64,000 nucleotides of DNA from assembly GCA_050746185.1 (NCBI GenBank), contig JBOGLA010000026.1, positions 1 to 64,000 of the forward strand. Direction: 5' to 3'. Shown here piece by piece: positions 53,339-61,785 of the stretch. The first letter of the stretch is position 1; every line of letters begins with the position of its first letter. Under the pieces are notes generated by a model. The model was given only the letters and a program-made list of their open reading frames with translations. It ran no database searches and was not told the DNA's origin. The position numbers and the translations under genes were made by a program. This stretch comes from PALSA-188 sp050746185. Its GTDB lineage: Bacteria; Acidobacteriota; Terriglobia; Terriglobales; Acidobacteriaceae.

Positions 53339-53917
53339 ATGAAAAAGCGGAAACCGAAAATTATCAGGGACAACAAGAAACGCGGGGAGTGGGCGGAGTC
53401 GGTGTTTGCGGCGCGGGCGGCGGAGAATGGATTGCAGATAAGCAAGCCGTTTGGAGATTCGGGGAGGTTTGATTGCGTGGTGGGGACTCCGGGGAAGTTT
53501 GCAGCGGTGCAGGTGAAGTGCACGATTGCAAAACAGCACAACGCGAAAGGATACATCTGTAACCTGAAGAGCAATAACAAGAAGTACCGGCCGAGGTCGT
53601 TCGATTTTCTGGCCGCGTACGCGATACTTGAAGACACGTGGTACATCGTTCCCGAAAAGGCGATTCGCGGGATGGGAGCTATTTGCTTGTGCAGCACGAT
53701 GCCGAAGTATGAGGAGTATCGGGAGGCGTGGCATCTGCTGAAATCCCCACTTCTCGCAACAGCTGCGAGAAATGGGGCACCCGGAGCGTCGGGGTGTGAA
53801 GAGACAGCGGAAGAACCTCCAAGTGAATCGGACGAGACCCGGATGGGTGTGGGATTGGCACGGATGCAGGCGGCGATGAATTCATTTCGAAATTACATGG
53901 AGAAGGGTGGAGTGTAA
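53339..53917 (+). CDS. PD-(D/E)XK nuclease-like protein
   Basis: A 192-residue basic protein resembling group I intron-associated type PD-(D/E)XK endonucleases: KRGEWAESVFAARAAENGLQ (helical Glu), FGDSGRFDCVVG (catalytic Asp) and AAVQVKCTIAKQ (QxK in place of ExK), then SFDFLAAYAILEDTWYIVP. I start at the ATG at 53339. Residues about 136-150 are encoded by a palindromic repeat (53745-53777), after which the tail is of low complexity, so the original C-terminus may have been replaced. Function as nuclease is inferred. Confidence 0.8.
   Translation: MKKRKPKIIRDNKKRGEWAESVFAARAAENGLQISKPFGDSGRFDCVVGTPGKFAAVQVKCTIAKQHNAKGYICNLKSNNKKYRPRSFDFLAAYAILEDTWYIVPEKAIRGMGAICLCSTMPKYEEYREAWHLLKSPLLATAARNGAPGASGCEETAEEPPSESDETRMGVGLARMQAAMNSFRNYMEKGGV
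53745..53777. repeat. palindromic repeat inside the nuclease gene (family C)
   Basis: CCCCA-c-TTCTCGCA, loop ACAGC, TGCGAGAA-a-TGGGG: a 13-pair stem with one A/C mismatch. It is read as part of the coding sequence (PLLATAARNGAP). The inner TTCTCGC/GCGAGAA stem recurs at 63978-63993. Confidence 0.75.
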
Positions 53918-54072
53918 GGTTCGGGCTTTCCCGCGACGGCGGAGCCTTTTTTCGGTGTTTGATAAATAAGATCCAGTAAGGATGGGCCAGCCTGCCTGGC
54001 ATCCAGATTCACCGGGCTGCTTTTTGTTGGCGAACAATTTACGAAAACCGGAAGACCGTTTAGAATAGCCTT

Positions 54073-57000
54073 GTGTCACTTTCTCCCAACTTGCTGACCT
54101 CCCCACTCGATTGGGCCCATCCTCTTGTTCGCGACTGGTTCGTTGGGCGCTTTGGCACTCCGACTGAGCCCCAGGAGCAGGGATGGCCGCACATTCTTGC
54201 TGGACATACGACGCTGATCTCCGCTCCTACCGGCTCCGGCAAGACGCTGGCGGCGTTTCTGGCGTGCATTGACCGGTTGGTCCGTAAAGCATTGGCCGGC
54301 GATCTCCAGGATCGAACTGAAGTTCTTTACGTTTCGCCGTTGAAGGCTTTGGGCAATGATATTCAGAAGAATCTTGAAGTTCCCTTAGGCGAAATCCTGC
54401 AAATGGCGGGCGAGCGCGGGCTGCTGATGCCGCAAATTCGTACCGCGGTGCGCACAGGAGACACATTGATGCCGGAGCGGCGGGCGATGCTGAAGCGGCC
54501 TCCGCATATTCTGGTGACCACGCCCGAATCGCTTTACATTTTGCTCACGGCGGAAAAGAGCCGTGCAATCCTGCGCGACATTGAGACTGTGATCGTGGAC
54601 GAAATCCACGCCGTTGCCGACGACAAGCGCGGGGCGCATTTAATGCTCTCACTGGAGCGGCTGGAGGCGCTGACGAATCGTACTCCAGTTCGCATCGGCC
54701 TTTCGGCTACGCAGAAGCCTATTGAAGAAATTGCTCATTTCTTGACCGGAGGCTCGCGTCCCGCGCCGGTCGTCGTTGATGTGGGCCACAGGCGCAAGCT
54801 GGATCTGGCGATTGAAATTCCCGGCAGCGAATTGGGAGCGATCGCCACCAATGAAATGTGGGACGAGATTTACAACCGCCTCGTGGAGTTGGTGGAACAG
54901 CACCGTTCGACGCTTGTCTTTGTGAACACCCGCAGGCTTGCGGAGCGGCTATCCCATCATCTTGCCGAACGGATTGGCGAAGACAAAGTTGCAGCTCATC
55001 ACGGCAGCCTCTCGCGCAAGCTGCGCCTGAATGCGGAGAAGCGGCTGAAGGAAGGCGAAGTCAAGGTTCTTGTTGCGACCGCATCGCTGGAACTCGGTAT
55101 TGATATTGGGACGGTTGATCTGGTCGCGCAGATCAGCTCGCCGCGGGCCATTGCTGTGGCTTTGCAGCGAGTAGGACGATCGGGGCACTGGCGAGGGGCA
55201 ATTCCCAAGGGAAGGTTTTTCGCCACTACTCGCGATGAGCTGCAGGAATGCGCCGCGCTGGTGCGGGCCATCCGGCACGGCGATCTGGACCGCATCATTA
55301 TTCCGGACGCACCGCTCGATATTTTGGCTCAGCAGATTGTGGCTACCTGCGCGGCGGGGAAGACTGCCGAGCTTCGCTCGGCTGGACAGCCGAGGGCGGC
55401 TGTCCCTACGTGGACACCGGGGGCGGCCGGTCCTTCGCGAGCAGAGGAAGACGCCGGCGGCTGGGACGAAGACGAACTTTTTGCTTTGGTCCGGCGGGCT
55501 TATCCATACCGAAATCTTTCGCGGGAGATATACGATTCTGTTCTCGACATGCTTTCCGAGGGGATTGCCGCGAAGCGTGGACGCTACGGGGCCTACATCC
55601 ATCGCGATCGTGTGAACCATAAGTTGCGCGCGCGACGGGGAAGCCGCCTTGCCGCGATTACCAGCGGTGGTGCAATTCCCGAGACGGCATTGTTCACCGT
55701 TGTGCTTGAACCGGAAGGAAACGTCATTGGCACGCTGGACGAAGATTTCGCCGTGGAAAGCAACGCGGGCGACATCATGCTTCTGGGGAATAGTTCCTGG
55801 CGAATCCGGCGCGTCGAAGGCAAATCCGGCCGCGTGATTGTTGAAGATGCTCATGGCGCTCCACCCAGCGTTCCGTTCTGGCGCGGTGAAGCGCCGGCGC
55901 GCACCGAGGAATTGTCGCTGCATGTTGCCGATTTCCGGCGACAGATCAGCGAGATGCTGCCCACCACATCGCCGATTGCGCTGTCTCCGAATCGGCCGGA
56001 AGTTGCGGCGGCGGTCGCATGGCTGAAGGAAGAATGCGGACTCGACGATTCAGGGGCCGAGCAGGCTATTCAGTACGTTCTGGAAGGGCGCGCGGTATTG
56101 GGCGCGGTGCCGACTCAAGACACGGTTATCGCGGAGCGATTCTTTGATGAAGGCGGCGGAATGCAGTTGGTGATCCATGCGCCCTTTGGCGGACGAATCA
56201 ACAAAGCATGGGGACTGGCTCTGCGCAAACGCTTTTGCCGCAGCTTTAATTTCGAATTGCAAGCCGCCGCCACCGACAATGGACTCAACATCGCTCTGGC
56301 TGAACAGCACAGCTTCCCTCTAGCTGACGTATTCCACTTCCTGAATGCGGAAACCGTGCAGGAAGTCCTGATACAAGCGGCGTGCACTTCGCCGATATTC
56401 GCCACGCGCTGGCGTTGGGACGCGAATCGGGCTTTGGCATTGCTTCGCTTCCAGGGCGGCAAGAAAGTTCCGCCGCAAATCCAGCGCATGCGCGCCGATG
56501 ATTTGCTGGCGTCTGTGTTTCCCGATGTCGCTGCCTGCCAGGAAAACATTGTGGGAGACATACAGATTCCCGACCATCCTCTGGTGAACGAAGTGATGAA
56601 GGATGTTCTGAATGAAGCGATGGATATCGAGGGCCTGAAGAATCTACTCAATGGCATGGCGGACGGAAAAATTCGCTGCGTTGCCGTGGACACGCCGGTG
56701 CCTTCGCAATTCTCCCACGAGATTTTGAATGCGAATCCCTATGCTTATCTCGATGACGCGCCGCTCGAAGAAAGAAGAGCGCGCGCGGTCGAGATGCGGA
56801 GAATTTTGCCCGAGTCGGTGCTTGAGGAAGTTGGCAAGCTCGATCCAGCGGCGATCGCGCAAGTACGTGAGGAAGCTTGGCCCGATGTGCGCGATGCGGA
56901 TGAGTTGCACGATGTGCTGCATACGCTGGTGGCACTGCCGATTTTGCTGCTGCCCACGTGGGAACAGCCGTCCCCGGCTGTTCTGCCGGGTGGAGCTCGG

Positions 57001-58719
57001 CTGCGGCTGAATGACTCCGCAATGAAGTTTAATTTGGCTCATGGATTGTGTGAATTATCGCCTCTGCCTTCTGACCGAGCTTCGCTCGGTCGGACAGCCG
57101 AGGGCGGCTGTCCCCACATGGCCGATGCCGGCCCTGAGTGGCAGAAATATTTCCTGTATTTGCTGGACCAGGGGCGGGTTACGACAGCGATAGCGAAGGG
57201 GCGTGATTATTGGGTTACCGCCGAACGCGCCAAGCCGTTTGAGGTGCTGTTTCCTGACGTGGAGTTCAGGCCTGAGACGGCTGAAGTTGATGGAACGCGT
57301 CTTTCGCGAGAGGATGCTCTGCTGGCGCTGGTGACTGGGTGGATGTCCCATATTGGTCCGGTCACTGCATCACAACTCGCACAACTGCTCGGGCTGCCGT
57401 CTTCCGAAATCGAACAGGCATTGCTTCGCATGGAGGCCAGCGGCGCGGTGCTGCGCGGGAAATTTACGGATGGTGTGGCGCGGACCCCCTCGTCCGCGAA
57501 TGGAGAACCTACGAATGGGGATACCGAGTGGTGCGACCGCCGGTTGCTGGCTCGGATTCACCGGCTGACGGTCGCAACTTTGCGGAAGCAGATTCAGCCT
57601 GTAACATCGGCGCAATTCATGCGTTGGCTGCTGCGCTGGCAGCGGGTTGTTCCAGGTTCGCAAATGCAGGGCGAGCGCGCCACTCTCGAAGTTTTGCGCC
57701 AGTTGCAGGGATTCGAAATTCCGGCAAACGCATGGGAGCGGCACGTGCTGGCTCGTCGTATCGCAAATTATGATCCCAAGTGGCTCGATCAGCTTTGTTT
57801 AACGGGATCCGTCGGATGGGGGCGGCTGTCTCCGCATCCCGCGACGATAGATTATGGGCCGGAGTCGAAGGCTAATGAGGACTCGGAAGCGCCGCAAAGA
57901 AAGCGCCGGGTGATCCCTACGAGCGTTGCGCCGATTACGTTCTTTGTTCGTGAAGATGCGGATTGGATGTCGCCTCATAATCCAACAACCGCCGATCCTA
58001 ATTCGCGGGGATTGAGTGAGGGCGCGCGGCAGGTTCTGGATTTTCTGCGTCATCGCGGGGCATCGTTCTTTGCCGACATTGTTCGCGGAGCGGGGAAGTT
58101 GAAAGCCGAAATCGAAACCGCCCTGTGGGAACTGGTCGCTGCTGGAGTCGTGACCGCCGATGGCTTCGATAATCTGCGGGCGCTGATTGACCCCAAGCGG
58201 CGTGCCGGTCAAGGAAGCGGCCGGAGTACCCGTCCGCGCCACAGCTCCGGACGCTGGGCGCTGCTTTACACCGATCACGCCGTGGAACGAAATCGGGCAG
58301 TAGAAGCGACGTGCTGGATGCTGTTGAAGCGGTATGGAGTGGTGTTCCGCGATGTGCTCGCCCGCGAGACCAACCTGCCTAAGTGGCGTGAGCTCCAGGT
58401 CGCCTTCCGGCGACTGGAAGACCGGGGCGAGATTCGCGGAGGCCGCTTTGTAGATGGATTTATCGGCGAGCAATTCGCGCTGCCGGTTGCGCTGGAATCG
58501 CTTCGTGAGAGCCGAAAATTGCCGCCGAACGGGGAAATGATTACGATCTCTGCTGCGGATCCGTTGAATCTGGTCGGAATTCTTGTGCCGGGCGAACGCG
58601 TTCCGGCAATATCGGGAAAGACCGTGAGTTTCCGGGATGGGGTGGCGATCACAGAGTCGAACTTGGAGTTCGTCGGTCCCCAATATCTGGTGGCGGGGCC
58701 GCATGCGGCCGCCGGATAA
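54073..58719 (+). CDS. lhr: Lhr-type ATP-dependent DNA helicase (DEAD/DEAH superfamily 2)
   Basis: A 1548-residue Lhr (large helicase-related). Walker A is in SAPTGSGKTLAAFL (about residue 55), DEIH in VIVDEIHAVADD, motif III in GLSATQKP, motifs IV-VI in VFVNTRRLAERL, LVATASLELGID and QRVGRSGHWRG. Then the Lhr-specific winged helix, beta-barrel and C-terminal repeated winged-helix region. Length is close to full-length Lhr. Start is a GTG at 54073. Lhr is implicated in DNA repair and crosslink tolerance. Odd: four palindromic repeats lie inside the frame (around residues 431-445, 960-972, 1000-1014 and 1135-1142), encoding Ala/Pro/Gly-rich linkers without breaking the frame. Confidence 0.95.
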   Translation: MSLSPNLLTSPLDWAHPLVRDWFVGRFGTPTEPQEQGWPHILAGHTTLISAPTGSGKTLAAFLACIDRLVRKALAGDLQDRTEVLYVSPLKALGNDIQKNLEVPLGEILQMAGERGLLMPQIRTAVRTGDTLMPERRAMLKRPPHILVTTPESLYILLTAEKSRAILRDIETVIVDEIHAVADDKRGAHLMLSLERLEALTNRTPVRIGLSATQKPIEEIAHFLTGGSRPAPVVVDVGHRRKLDLAIEIPGSELGAIATNEMWDEIYNRLVELVEQHRSTLVFVNTRRLAERLSHHLAERIGEDKVAAHHGSLSRKLRLNAEKRLKEGEVKVLVATASLELGIDIGTVDLVAQISSPRAIAVALQRVGRSGHWRGAIPKGRFFATTRDELQECAALVRAIRHGDLDRIIIPDAPLDILAQQIVATCAAGKTAELRSAGQPRAAVPTWTPGAAGPSRAEEDAGGWDEDELFALVRRAYPYRNLSREIYDSVLDMLSEGIAAKRGRYGAYIHRDRVNHKLRARRGSRLAAITSGGAIPETALFTVVLEPEGNVIGTLDEDFAVESNAGDIMLLGNSSWRIRRVEGKSGRVIVEDAHGAPPSVPFWRGEAPARTEELSLHVADFRRQISEMLPTTSPIALSPNRPEVAAAVAWLKEECGLDDSGAEQAIQYVLEGRAVLGAVPTQDTVIAERFFDEGGGMQLVIHAPFGGRINKAWGLALRKRFCRSFNFELQAAATDNGLNIALAEQHSFPLADVFHFLNAETVQEVLIQAACTSPIFATRWRWDANRALALLRFQGGKKVPPQIQRMRADDLLASVFPDVAACQENIVGDIQIPDHPLVNEVMKDVLNEAMDIEGLKNLLNGMADGKIRCVAVDTPVPSQFSHEILNANPYAYLDDAPLEERRARAVEMRRILPESVLEEVGKLDPAAIAQVREEAWPDVRDADELHDVLHTLVALPILLLPTWEQPSPAVLPGGARLRLNDSAMKFNLAHGLCELSPLPSDRASLGRTAEGGCPHMADAGPEWQKYFLYLLDQGRVTTAIAKGRDYWVTAERAKPFEVLFPDVEFRPETAEVDGTRLSREDALLALVTGWMSHIGPVTASQLAQLLGLPSSEIEQALLRMEASGAVLRGKFTDGVARTPSSANGEPTNGDTEWCDRRLLARIHRLTVATLRKQIQPVTSAQFMRWLLRWQRVVPGSQMQGERATLEVLRQLQGFEIPANAWERHVLARRIANYDPKWLDQLCLTGSVGWGRLSPHPATIDYGPESKANEDSEAPQRKRRVIPTSVAPITFFVREDADWMSPHNPTTADPNSRGLSEGARQVLDFLRHRGASFFADIVRGAGKLKAEIETALWELVAAGVVTADGFDNLRALIDPKRRAGQGSGRSTRPRHSSGRWALLYTDHAVERNRAVEATCWMLLKRYGVVFRDVLARETNLPKWRELQVAFRRLEDRGEIRGGRFVDGFIGEQFALPVALESLRESRKLPPNGEMITISAADPLNLVGILVPGERVPAISGKTVSFRDGVAITESNLEFVGPQYLVAGPHAAAG
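55366..55405. repeat. family B double hairpin inside lhr, copy 1
   Basis: GCCGAGC-TTC-GCTCGGC (55366-55382) then GGACAGCCG-AGGG-CGGCTGTCC (55384-55405), followed by CTACGTGG. Read here as ELRSAGQPRAAVPTW. The same element recurs at 57073-57113 in another reading frame and, inverted, at 56954-56983. Confidence 0.85.
56954..56983. repeat. family B hairpin inside lhr, inverted partial copy
   Basis: CCACGTGG followed by GAACAGCCG-TCCC-CGGCTGTTC. Its orientation is opposite to copies 1 and 2: reading the other strand gives the order hairpin then ACGTGG. The GAGCTTCGCTCGG hairpin is missing or decayed. Encodes TWEQPSPAVLPG. Confidence 0.7.
57073..57113. repeat. family B double hairpin inside lhr, copy 2
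   Basis: GACCGAGC-TTC-GCTCGGTC (57073-57091) then GGACAGCCG-AGGG-CGGCTGTCC (57092-57113), followed by CCACATGG. Read in a different frame from copy 1, giving DRASLGRTAEGGCPHM. Only the outer base pairs differ. Confidence 0.85.
57475..57498. repeat. family A palindrome inside lhr
   Basis: TGGCGCGGAC followed by CCCCTC and GTCCGCG; the stem is CGCGGAC/GTCCGCG (57479-57485 and 57492-57498). Same family as 17019-17100 and 42735-42760. Read as VARTPSSANG. Confidence 0.65.
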
Positions 58720-58727
58720 CGTGACAG

Positions 58728-58771
58728 AAAAAAATCGGAAGCGCGGTGAGGGGGTCTCAGCGCTTCCGATT
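58728..58771 (-). terminator. intrinsic terminator pointing toward lhr on the minus strand
   Basis: A 12-pair perfect stem, AATCGGAAGCGC (58733-58744) and GCGCTTCCGATT (58760-58771), is followed on the minus strand by seven T (complement of the A-run 58728-58734). The nearest minus-strand gene upstream is the M23 peptidase, ending about 370 bases away. It may end that transcript or a small RNA; on the plus strand no T-run follows, so it is not lhr's own terminator in the usual form. Confidence 0.7.
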
Positions 58772-59142
58772 GGCTCCGTCACGCGAATCACTTAAAAAGC
58801 GCTTCCCCGGTCGCTTTTGCGAACAGTGCCCGCTTGCCTTGTACCATTCCGGTGCGCGGCTGTGTTCGATCCGACGATCTTGTTACGAAATCCGAACAAA
58901 ACCGCCCGGCCACCCTCTGAGCGCTCCGCAACAGGAGTTTTCAGCTAACCGCTAAACCGTTGTTAAAAAACATGATAGACGTAATTTAGACGTTGGGATG
59001 GGGTTTTAAGAGGGTCGAGAATCACGAAGGAAAAAGACGAAACGAACGCGGTAGGGGATTTCGCTGTTTCAGTATACGAACAACCGCAAAAAATCGAGCC
59101 CTTTTACAGCAGGGACCCGTCTCGTCACGTTCGTGTAAAACG
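58772..59142. other. gene-free stretch between M23 gene and terminator
   Basis: No credible open frame on either strand. On the minus strand it would be the 3' region of the M23 transcript or contain a small RNA ending at the terminator. No known RNA family is recognised. Confidence 0.3.
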
Positions 59143-60024
59143 CTAGGGCACCTTCAGTTGCAGAAGTTTCGCTGGGTCCACGTATATGCCTTCCCAGCGG
59201 ACCGCGACGTGGAGATGCGGCCCTGTCGCCCGGCCCGTGCCACCGCTCAGACCGATCAACTGCCCTCGCTTCACCTGCTCGCCTTCTTTGACTTTGAAAT
59301 CCGAAAGATGCATGTAAATGGTCAGCAGTCCCTGCCCGTGATCCAGCATCACGCAATTCCCTTCAAAGTACATAGGCCGCGCAACCAAAACGACGCCGCT
59401 GTTCATAGCCGATACCTGAGTGCCTTCGGGGACCGCATAATCCAGGCCTTGATGGGTGCTCTGCACCTCACCGTTGAAGGTGCGCTGCGTGCCGAATAAG
59501 CCTGAGACGGGCGCATTCACCGGAGGCTCGAAATCCCCCGACCACTCCTTCAGCGGATTGATCTGGCTGAATATGTCTTGCTTGAGCGTCTTGTCCTCCA
59601 AGGCCTTCTTAAGCTGCTCCGGGTTGGGTTCGGTAAATTTCGTTGGCACGGTGATTGCAATGCTTGCGTAGGATGCGCGTGTGACGACAATTCTTCGCAC
59701 GAAAGAAATCTTCGTTCCACGGCTGGTGATTCCGTCGAGTCGCAGCCGATAGCTATCGGGCTTAGTTTCGAGGCTGACGCCGGCGATGGCAAACCATTTC
59801 CTCGAATGCGGATCGAAGGCGAAATACACATCATGATCCAGCCATTTTCCGGCTAAGGACCGTAAGTGGGTGGGCGCCGCGACTTGAAAAATAATCGGCG
59901 AGCCATTGACCAATCGGGAAGGCTGCCAGTGAACCGACAACGCATCTTCGGCAGAGGCCCCGTGACCAGAAAGAATGGCAGTCAGCGAGAAAAGTAAAAA
60001 GTATTTGGAGATCGTCCTGATCAT
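59143..60024 (-). CDS. M23-family peptidase (LytM type)
   Basis: A 293-residue exported protein. Signal peptide (ISKYFLLFSLTAILSGHGASA), a beta-rich region (about 30-135), helices, then the LytM domain (about 170-290). Catalytic zinc residues: H and D in HQGLDYAVPEG, and HLH in GPHLHVAVRW; the MYFEGNCVMLDHGQG and IYMHLS motifs fit. It would cut peptidoglycan cross-bridges or act as a regulator. I start at the ATG at 60024, where the signal peptide begins, not at 60090. Confidence 0.92.
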   Translation of the reverse strand: MIRTISKYFLLFSLTAILSGHGASAEDALSVHWQPSRLVNGSPIIFQVAAPTHLRSLAGKWLDHDVYFAFDPHSRKWFAIAGVSLETKPDSYRLRLDGITSRGTKISFVRRIVVTRASYASIAITVPTKFTEPNPEQLKKALEDKTLKQDIFSQINPLKEWSGDFEPPVNAPVSGLFGTQRTFNGEVQSTHQGLDYAVPEGTQVSAMNSGVVLVARPMYFEGNCVMLDHGQGLLTIYMHLSDFKVKEGEQVKRGQLIGLSGGTGRATGPHLHVAVRWEGIYVDPAKLLQLKVP

Positions 60025-60146
60025 TTGCAACAGAACCGAGGAAACCAGACTAGCACTGACCGGCGTGATCTCCGGTCTATAATTTGGCATCCTTGGCCGT
60101 AATTCGGCCCTGAATTCTAGCCTGCGGCTATGCTAGTATTCCGCTG

Positions 60147-60180
60147 CCCTGAGGATAATGCTCGCAACGCATCCTCAGGG
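60147..60180. promoter_or_regulatory. leader hairpin upstream of glgC
   Basis: CCCTGAGGAT (60147-60156) and ATCCTCAGGG (60171-60180) form a perfect 10-pair stem with a 14-base loop, 46 bases before the glgC ATG. No T-run follows, so it is not an obvious terminator; it could be an mRNA leader structure or a protein-binding palindrome. Confidence 0.5.
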
Positions 60181-60226
60181 ACGCGAATCATCATCCAAAC
60201 TGGTCCGCACCATTGGCGGAATCAGA

Positions 60227-61483
60227 ATGACCATGAAAGACACTCTCGGAGTGTTGCTTGCTGGAGGGGCCGGGGAACGGCTCTATCCCCTGACCCGTGA
60301 TCGCGCGAAGCCTGCGGTTACCTTTGGCGGCATGTATCGCATCATTGACATCACGCTTTCCAATTGCATCAATTCCGACCTACGCCGGGTCTATATCCTC
60401 ACTCAATATAAGGCGCTGTCTTTGAACCGCCACATCCGGGAGGGATGGAACATTGTGGGCCGGGAAATGGGCGAGTTCATCGAGGTGCTGCCGCCCATGA
60501 AGCGCGTGAGCGAACAGTGGTACCAGGGCACCGCCGATGCGGTGTACCAAAACATTTACTCAATCGGATCCGAGCAGCCGCGCCATGTTTTGATTCTCTC
60601 CGGCGACCACATCTACAAGATGAATTACGGCCGGATGCTGAAACAGCACAACGATTCAGGCGCGGACGTGACGCTGGCGACCATTCAGATTGATCCTGAG
60701 GAGGTTGCGCGGTTCGGCGTGGTGGACGTTGATCGCGACTATCGCGTGGTGGGATTTCTGGAAAAGCCGAAGCAAACCGATTTGCGGTCACCGTACAATC
60801 CCGCCAAGGTTTCGGCATCCATGGGAATTTATATTTTTAATACAGACGTGCTCATTCCCGTGCTTCTAAAAGACGCGGAGGATCAGCAGTCCAGCCATGA
60901 CTTTGGCAAAGATATTTTGCCCAGGATGATGGACGATTACCGCGTCTATTCCTTCGATTTTGTGGATGAGAATAAGAAGGAAGCGCTCTACTGGCGGGAC
61001 GTAGGGACGCTGGAGGCGTATTACGAGGCGAACATGGATATCGTCTCGGTCTCGCCCGTTTTCAATTTGTACGACTCGCAGTGGCCGATTCGGACTCATC
61101 AGCGGCAGTACCCGCCTGCAAAGTTCGTTTTCGCCGAAGCCGGACGCACCGGGCAGGCCCTGGATTCGATTGTCTCCGCAGGATGCATTGTTTCCGGCAG
61201 TTCCGTCCGCAATAGCGTTCTTTCTCCGGATGTGCGGGTGAATTCCTACAGTGATATTGACGCCGGCATTCTGTTCTCCCACGTCAATATAGGGAGGCAT
61301 TGCCGGATTCGGAATGCGATTATTGACCGCGATGTCCACATCCCGGAAGGGACGACGATCGGGTACGACCCCGAGGCCGACCGCCAGAAATATTTTGTGA
61401 CGGAAAGCGGCATCACGGTGGTCACTCGCGATTACTCCCTGTTCGAGAATCCGGTGACAGTTGATTACTTCACCAGCGAGTGA
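60227..61483 (+). CDS. glgC: glucose-1-phosphate adenylyltransferase
   Basis: A 418-residue ADP-glucose pyrophosphorylase, making ADP-glucose for glycogen or maltose-phosphate-type synthesis. Visible: LLAGGAGERLYPLTRDRAKPAV, QGTADAVYQN, LSGDHIYKMNY, FLEKPKQ and ASMGIYIFNTDVL, then the left-handed beta-helix C-terminus (SVLSPDVRVNSYSDI, NIGRHCRIRNAII). Start chosen at the ATG at 60227; the ATG at 60233 is also possible and 60158 is not supported. No glgA, glgB or glgP is near. Confidence 0.95.
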   Translation: MTMKDTLGVLLAGGAGERLYPLTRDRAKPAVTFGGMYRIIDITLSNCINSDLRRVYILTQYKALSLNRHIREGWNIVGREMGEFIEVLPPMKRVSEQWYQGTADAVYQNIYSIGSEQPRHVLILSGDHIYKMNYGRMLKQHNDSGADVTLATIQIDPEEVARFGVVDVDRDYRVVGFLEKPKQTDLRSPYNPAKVSASMGIYIFNTDVLIPVLLKDAEDQQSSHDFGKDILPRMMDDYRVYSFDFVDENKKEALYWRDVGTLEAYYEANMDIVSVSPVFNLYDSQWPIRTHQRQYPPAKFVFAEAGRTGQALDSIVSAGCIVSGSSVRNSVLSPDVRVNSYSDIDAGILFSHVNIGRHCRIRNAIIDRDVHIPEGTTIGYDPEADRQKYFVTESGITVVTRDYSLFENPVTVDYFTSE

Positions 61484-61785
61484 AGGGGAGAACTGGTCAA
61501 CGCCAGCCTGGCGTCCACAGCTCCCAGCGTCCTTGCGGGGGCTGCGTCCTCTAAGTCGTCCCATTTACCTGCAATGGTCGTTGATCGCCGCTTTCGCGGG
61601 TTCAAGGCGAGCAGGAGTGTCCACCACACAATAAATCCTGTCTTAGCCCCGGGGGCATGTGGTACGTGGCTTCGGGAAGTCCGGCCGCGAAGGTTGGGTA
61701 ATGTCACAAGGTAACTTGACCGCTCATTTTGCTAAAGCTAGATTCCAGACTGGCGGCTTATGCGGCCTGGGGGCAGGATATGTTA
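61484..61785. other. intergenic stretch after glgC
   Basis: A short palindrome ACGCCAG-C-CTGGCGT lies at 61500-61514, just after glgC. An open frame on the minus strand (about 61465-61707) is not recognisable and overlaps glgC's end, so it is not called. AGGA at 61775-61778 belongs to the next gene. Confidence 0.3.

Noticed and set aside
53261..53734. 157-codon minus-strand ORF
   Set aside because: Antisense of the PD-(D/E)XK gene; the hydrophobic end is accidental.
57799..58791. 330-codon minus-strand ORF
   Set aside because: Antisense of the lhr 3' end; helicase homology on the plus strand explains the open frame.
61465..61707. 80-codon minus-strand ORF after glgC
   Set aside because: Overlaps the end of glgC, no recognisable family or ribosome binding site.
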